DNA from: Tunturiibacter gelidiferens
GTDB lineage: Bacteria > Acidobacteriota > Terriglobia > Terriglobales > Acidobacteriaceae
NCBI RefSeq assembly: GCF_013410115.1
Contig: NZ_JACCCV010000001.1
Coordinates: 372,001 to 436,000, forward strand
Length of the DNA stretch: 64,000 nucleotides
Direction of reading: 5' to 3'
Shown here: positions 60,141 through 64,000 of the stretch, one piece after another
How the letters are laid out: each line of letters opens with the position of its first letter
How positions within the stretch are numbered: position 1 is the stretch's first letter
Made by a program: the position numbers and the translations under genes
Notes under the pieces: generated by a model
Seen by the model: the letters and a program-made list of their open reading frames with translations, nothing else
The model's database searches: none
Told to the model about the DNA's origin: nothing

Positions 60141-60727
60141 GTGTTGCTCCTTCTTGCTTTCGATATAGAGTCTAAGGTCTGCTCACCTTGCCCACATAAA
60201 GTTTTCGTAAAGCGCATCCAGTTTTGCAATGCGAAATCACCAGTGTTCATGCGGGTGCGGAGAACCGTACCGCAATTCACCTTCAGCCTTTCCGCGCGCT
60301 TTGTCAACTCCCTTTCTTCGGTTTCCACAGGTTTTTTCCGGTTTTTCTTGGTTTTGTTCGAAAACAGGTACATTTTTCTCATAAATTCCAAGAAAAATCC
60401 CAGATTCCAGGCGCAAAGACCTCACCAGCAGCCTCGTTTTAGGAAGGGTCTGATCCCTAAGAAAAGTGTTTTACCCAACGATCTATGCACGAAATTTCAT
60501 CACGAATTCAGGCCGCGATAAACCGCGATGGCAAGCTAGCCGCAATAGCCAGATAAAAATATCGCGCCCTGCCATTCAGCCTCCATGCGCCAAAACTCGT
60601 AGCGTCCCCCCGAATCGATTCCACGAGTCAACACCGCAAAGTTTTCCGGTAGTGGGTCAGATTCCTGATTGCCGCCTTCTCGTCCAAGTGCAAACTTCCG
60701 GATTGCCGACAACCCGCGAAGTGCATC
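60141..60727. other. gene-free region upstream of HU
   Basis: About 590 bp with no supported gene. The part at 60320-60410 is AT-rich, holding repeated GGTTTT pieces (60329-60355) and an inverted TTTTTCTTGG / CCAAGAAAAA pair about 50 nt apart. It likely contains the HU promoter. A frame at 60125-60391 has coding-like length but no family and overlaps HU. Confidence 0.4.
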
Positions 60728-61441
60728 CTAACTAACCGCCGACGATAAGGCTGTGGCGTCCAGCGCTGGCGACCTGGCGCCCCTGATGACAAGCCACAGC
60801 ATAAACGCCACCTCCCCGAAAGAGGCGGGCTGAGCGTAGGTAAACACCTTGTCGTAGTATTGCGGCAACAGTATGCCCGTAAGGCTCAGGATCATCCACG
60901 CCAGGCCATCGAGGGCGAGCCAGATGCCCAGGAAGCGCGGCAGCAATCGCGACCCGTACACCAGCAGCGCGAGCGGTAAGAGCCACAGACCAAAAAATAT
61001 TTCGTCAACAACAAGTCCCTGAAAATGAAGATTAAGGAACAGCATAGCCAGAGCATCCCGCTGAGGCTTTTCAAATAGCGATAGCAAGTCAGCCCCGCGC
61101 ACCAGAACGAGGGCAGCGATTGAGTTCAGCTCATTCAGAAACGCTATCGGGATCGAGACAACAACGAACGTCACCATGAGCGAGGCGTACCGCCGGTTGA
61201 CCCCCTTGAGCAGGTCGTATAAAGCCAGCGCCACGAAGATAAAACCGGCCTGACTGATGAGTTGGGCCGCGATGCCGAGGCGAAAAAGCGTCTCGGAGGC
61301 CGCAATGTTGTTGGCCGTCGCCGCTGCGTTTCCGTGCACGAGTAGCTTGCTGGGAACATAGACCATGGCGAAGACGCCAGGTATTGAGAAGAGTAGATAC
61401 AGCAGTCCTGCGAATCTGCCTGGGTTCTTCGTGGAACTCAT
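60728..61441 (-). CDS. DUF4386 membrane protein
   Basis: 237 residues. AGLLYLLFSIPGVFAMVYVPSKLLVHGNAAATA at the start, then six hydrophobic spans in all (FRLGIAAQLISQAGFIFVALALYDLL; MVTFVVVSIPIAFLNELN; FFGLWLLPLALLVYGSRLLP). This is the DUF4386 pattern, an integral membrane family of unknown role. ATG 61441; it stands alone. Confidence 0.85.
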   Translation of the reverse strand: MSSTKNPGRFAGLLYLLFSIPGVFAMVYVPSKLLVHGNAAATANNIAASETLFRLGIAAQLISQAGFIFVALALYDLLKGVNRRYASLMVTFVVVSIPIAFLNELNSIAALVLVRGADLLSLFEKPQRDALAMLFLNLHFQGLVVDEIFFGLWLLPLALLVYGSRLLPRFLGIWLALDGLAWMILSLTGILLPQYYDKVFTYAQPASFGEVAFMLWLVIRGARSPALDATALSSAVS

Positions 61442-61769
61442 GTTCCCTCCCTCGTTGTAAGGGGCCTTGGTAAAAGGGGTCTATCGGAGAAACGGCGAAG
61501 GCTGTCGAAATGTTACGCCACACAATGAAACCAGGTGATTTCTCACAGAACCTCTTGCAACCAGGCCTGATCCGGTTCTAGGCCGTATAAAGGGCTAACC
61601 GGAAACTGACCCACCACATCCTGGGTCCTTACAAAAGAAAATATCGAAACCATTCATTCACTAATATGAAACAAAATTATAGATATGCTCAAAATCATTT
61701 CATCTCGTTGCAGCGATGTGATATGGTCCTCCGCAGCAAATCTCCGCAGCAAATCCAAGGAGTGAAGTC
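61442..61769. other. intergenic region upstream of the PNGase A gene
   Basis: About 330 bp without a gene. AT-rich part at about 61640-61715; the last 40 nt hold a tandem 13-nt repeat CTCCGCAGCAAAT at 61729-61741 and 61742-61754, then AAGGAG and the start of the next gene. Confidence 0.4.
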
Positions 61770-63509
61770 ATGCACAAAGCACTCTCCCCCTCGCGCGTCG
61801 ACGGAGTCCTCCCTTCCGTTTCGAAATTTCTCCTCCTCGCATCCCTCGCCCTCTGCACCGCCTCTGCGCAAGTCGTCCCCGTGCCGCCGACCCCGCAGGT
61901 AGGCTCTTCGAACCCAGCCACGGCCGAGCCTCTTGTCTCTCGCCCCCCCACCAAACCCTGCGTCGTCTCTCTGCTCAGCAACGCAGCCTTTGAAAACTTC
62001 AACGGCGCGCCCCTCACCTACGCGCCTCCCGCAGCCTGCCCCGGTCCCTGGGCGAAGGTCGTCCTCACCGCCGACTTTACCGTCACCGCCGGCCGCCAGT
62101 TCGACCGCAGCGCCTGGTTCTATCTCGGCGACACCAACATCTTCTACGGCACCACCGCCGAACCCCGAGCCGCCCTCAGTCCCTCCTGGCACATCGAGCG
62201 CGACCTCACCGACCTCACGGCACTCTTCAAATCTCCGCAGACCGGCCTCGCCTCCATCGGCAACATCGTCAACTCGACCTACACCGGCATCATCTATGCC
62301 AGCGCCGCGCTCGAGTTCTACCCTGCCTCCTGGCAAGCCCCCGCTCCCGTCACGCCCGACATCGTTGTACCAGTAAGCTCCGGCAACGGCCCCGTCACCC
62401 TCAACACCACCACCGACCAGGCCACCGCCACCCTCAACCTCCCACGCAACGTTGAGAAGGTCTACCTCGACGTCATCTCGCAAAGCCAGATCGGCGACGA
62501 GTTCTGGTACCTCTGCGTCCCCAGCGCCGTCGCAGGCGAGCTCGAAACCTGCGGCAACACCGCCTTCCGCGAGACCGAAATCTCCATCGACGGCAAACCT
62601 GCCGGCGTCGCTCCCGTCTACCCTTGGATCTACACCGGAGGCCTCGACCCCTATCTCTGGGAGCCCATCACCGGCGTCCAGACCCTCGACTTCAAGCCCT
62701 ACCGCGTCGACCTCACGCCCTTCGCCGGCCTCCTCGCCGACGGCAGCACACACACCGTCGCCGTCAGCGTCTACAACGCCAACGGATACTTCCTCTCCAC
62801 CGCCAACATGCTCGTCTACACCGACCACGGCAGCAAAGAAGTCTCAGGCGGAGTCCTCAGCAACACCCTCACCGCCGCGCCAAATCCTGAGGTCGTGCAA
62901 AACCTCTCCACCGACTCCAGCGGCACCACCACCGGCACCGTCAACGTAGGCTCCAATCGCACCTTCTCTATCACCGGATACGTCAACACCTCGCATGGTC
63001 GCGTCGAAACCACCGTCGCTCAAAAGGTCAACTTCCTCAGCGCCCAGACTTTCAACGTCAATCCGGTAACCCAACCCGAAATCCAAAACCTGGTTCAGAC
63101 CAGCACCGTCGACTCCGAGACGACAACTCGCGACAGTTTCCTGATCGAGAAGACAACCAGGCACATCTCTTTTCCCCTCACCCTCGACTACACCTTAATC
63201 AATAATCCCGACGGTACCTTCACGCAGACAGTCTCAGTCGACCAGCGGAACCTCCACACTGAAGCGAAGTCTCTTGACGGCTTTTCCTACTTTCATTCCA
63301 ACACTCAAGAGCAGGTCGCTTCAAAGGACACTATTCAACTAAGCTCCGGCTTCAGCATCCTTGCGCCCGGCGTAGGCACCTCCAGCGCCTCCTACCGCAG
63401 CAACGACTCCCTCGGCGACTGCTACAGCCGCTCTCTCACCGCCGCGAACCAGAAGCTGACCTCCGTCACCGACGGCAAAGGCTGCCACGACCACAACCCC
63501 TGGTTCTAA
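61770..63509 (+). CDS. secreted peptide-N-glycanase A-type enzyme (plant-type PNGase A)
   Basis: 579 residues. ATG 61770 with AAGGAG 7 nt upstream. Signal peptide at about 1-34 (FLLLASLALCTASAQ). First domain at about 60-190, then a second domain with EFWYLCVPS, FRETEISIDGKPAG, PWIYTGGLDPYLWEPITGV and VDLTPFAGLLADGSTH, closely following the plant PNGase A signature. It removes N-glycans from glycopeptides, probably in the periplasm or outside the cell at acid pH, as known for the enzyme from Terriglobus roseus. A C-terminal beta tail follows. Whether the catalytic residues are all kept could not be checked. Confidence 0.88.
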   Translation: MHKALSPSRVDGVLPSVSKFLLLASLALCTASAQVVPVPPTPQVGSSNPATAEPLVSRPPTKPCVVSLLSNAAFENFNGAPLTYAPPAACPGPWAKVVLTADFTVTAGRQFDRSAWFYLGDTNIFYGTTAEPRAALSPSWHIERDLTDLTALFKSPQTGLASIGNIVNSTYTGIIYASAALEFYPASWQAPAPVTPDIVVPVSSGNGPVTLNTTTDQATATLNLPRNVEKVYLDVISQSQIGDEFWYLCVPSAVAGELETCGNTAFRETEISIDGKPAGVAPVYPWIYTGGLDPYLWEPITGVQTLDFKPYRVDLTPFAGLLADGSTHTVAVSVYNANGYFLSTANMLVYTDHGSKEVSGGVLSNTLTAAPNPEVVQNLSTDSSGTTTGTVNVGSNRTFSITGYVNTSHGRVETTVAQKVNFLSAQTFNVNPVTQPEIQNLVQTSTVDSETTTRDSFLIEKTTRHISFPLTLDYTLINNPDGTFTQTVSVDQRNLHTEAKSLDGFSYFHSNTQEQVASKDTIQLSSGFSILAPGVGTSSASYRSNDSLGDCYSRSLTAANQKLTSVTDGKGCHDHNPWF

Positions 63510-63542
63510 ATCACACCTGAAGCAACCCAGATCATAGGGTGC

Positions 63543-63573
63543 CCCATCCATCGCGCAGTTTGCGATGGGTGGG
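63543..63573. repeat. 12-bp hairpin, acidobacterial-type intergenic repeat
   Basis: CCCATCCATCGC pairs with GCGATGGGTGGG (one G-T) around GCAGTTT, following GGGTGC. It lies just after the PNGase gene and would act as its terminator; such units are often repeated, to be checked in the genome. Confidence 0.55.
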
Positions 63574-63591
63574 AAGTACCTCTCCCCCGCT

Positions 63592-63656
63592 TTGCTGTTG
63601 CTGTTGCTGTTGCCGTTGCCGTTGCTGTTGCTGTTGCCGTTGCTGTTGCTGTTGCC
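63592..63656. repeat. hexanucleotide tandem repeat (TTGCYG, about ten and a half units)
   Basis: Ten full TTGCTG/TTGCCG units (63592-63651) followed by a partial one. The C/T variation at the fifth base is irregular. A nearby CCGC-AGCGAA-GCGG hairpin (about 63678-63691) follows. Low complexity that may vary in length. Confidence 0.85.
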
Positions 63657-63822
63657 TGCCCTTTTGTTGTCATTCCGCAGCGAAGCGGAGGAACCTGCTG
63701 TTGTCTTTGCTGTCCCCATTAGACTTCGTCCTCTCGACCGAAGCCGTTCACAGAAGCACCGCATCTGAATCCAATCCCACTCCACATCATCCATAGGAGA
63801 CAATCAATCCAGAGGACAACCG

Positions 63823-64000
63823 ATGCAGATCGGCATTGACAGCTTCGCCGCACTTGTACCGGATCGCATCACGGGCGAAACCGTATCCGCACAGCAGCGC
63901 ATCGCTCATCTCCTCGAAGAGATTAAGCTCGCCGACGAAGTGGGCCTCGACCAGTTCGGCCTCGGCGAGCATCATCGCACCGAATACCTCGACTCCGCCC
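63823..64000 (+). CDS. luciferase-like flavin-dependent oxidoreductase (partial, N-terminus)
   Basis: 59 residues to the window edge. ATG 63823 with AGAGGA about 8 nt before. [21 protein letters not shown] and [31 protein letters not shown] match the start of LLM-class flavin monooxygenase-like oxidoreductases (first beta strand, then the GLGEHH region). It is truncated at the right edge. Confidence 0.85.
   Translation, partial: MQIGIDSFAALVPDRITGETVSAQQRIAHLLEEIKLADEVGLDQFGLGEHHRTEYLDSA

Noticed and set aside
60125-60391. 88-codon Lys/Arg-rich frame upstream of HU on the - strand
   Set aside because: It overlaps the HU start, has no ribosome binding site and reflects the AT-rich promoter region.
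61695-62828. Long open frame (377 codons) on the - strand
   Set aside because: It is antisense to the PNGase A gene, composed of Gly/Val/Asp repeats from C-rich codons, with no family match. Similar shadows lie opposite ParA (54697-55953), the amidohydrolase (57121-58182) and selO (30674-32077).
63592-63656. CRISPR array
   Set aside because: Units are 6 bp without spacers. No 25-40 bp spaced repeats were seen anywhere in the window.
1-64000. tRNA, rRNA, tmRNA or riboswitch
   Set aside because: I looked for T-loop (GGTTCGAATCC-like) and common riboswitch cores and found none convincing; a covariance search would be decisive.

Overview
The window looks like chromosomal DNA of a high-GC Gram-negative bacterium, most probably an acidobacterium of the Terriglobus/Granulicella/Edaphobacter group. 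The reasons are a plant-type PNGase A like the one known from Terriglobus roseus, the N-terminal domain of the giant fibre protein (a type I associate with this group), and a replication and segregation neighbourhood (dnaA, dnaN, rpmH-rnpA-yidD-yidC-jag, rsmG-parA-parB) with standard bacterial proteins. The assignment rests on family recognition, not on a search.

Layout. (1) 1-18027, all on +: a phage-derived structural gene cluster cut by the left edge. It holds a capsid-protease-like protein, a scaffold-like coiled coil, major capsid protein, connector and neck proteins, a tail protein, a 1547-residue fibre with a signal peptide and an SGNH hydrolase domain, large terminase, HK97-type portal, a 776-residue tail-tip-like protein and two small membrane or coiled-coil proteins. 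No integrase, repressor, lysin, small terminase or tape measure is visible. A HipA-like kinase/DUF3037 pair sits between terminase and portal. (2) 18-26 kb: purE-purK, then a lipoate-enzyme cluster on - (lpd, lipB, sucB-type E2), a DUF6338-like membrane protein and hemB. (3) 26-32 kb: a zinc-ribbon membrane protein, mutS2, a lactate/malate dehydrogenase and selO. (4) 32-45 kb: dnaN and dnaA on -, separated by about 4.7 kb of secreted and oxidoreductase-like genes, then rpmH, a small Asn/Gln-rich protein, rnpA, yidD, yidC and jag on +. (5) 45-50 kb: two SRPBCC proteins flanking a quinone oxidoreductase, a CxxC/HNH-like protein and thrS. (6) 50-57 kb: folC-plsC, a class-I amidotransferase-like hydrolase, rsmG, parA and parB, with three parS sites in the gaps. 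(7) 57-64 kb: a secreted amidohydrolase, an ICMT-like methyltransferase, a GNAT protein, HU, a DUF4386 protein, PNGase A, a repeat-rich gap and the start of a luciferase-like oxidoreductase.

How it works together: sections 4 and 6 carry chromosome initiation (DnaA), the sliding clamp (DnaN), segregation (ParA/ParB/parS) and membrane-protein insertion (YidC/Jag), so the replication origin is probably near. I could not place it: no cluster of perfect DnaA boxes was seen by eye. Lpd, LipB and the E2 protein form a 2-oxoacid dehydrogenase/lipoylation unit.

The most interesting signals are the phage-derived cluster with an apparently exported fibre, the kinase/DUF3037 cassette inside it, a family of about 200-bp inverted-repeat elements whose hairpin stems co-vary between copies (next to the terminase, dnaA and parA/parB), and several genes whose -10 box lies only 6-9 nt before the start codon. 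Coordinates are from hand reading. Start codons were moved inward where a ribosome binding site or the family N-terminus argued for it.
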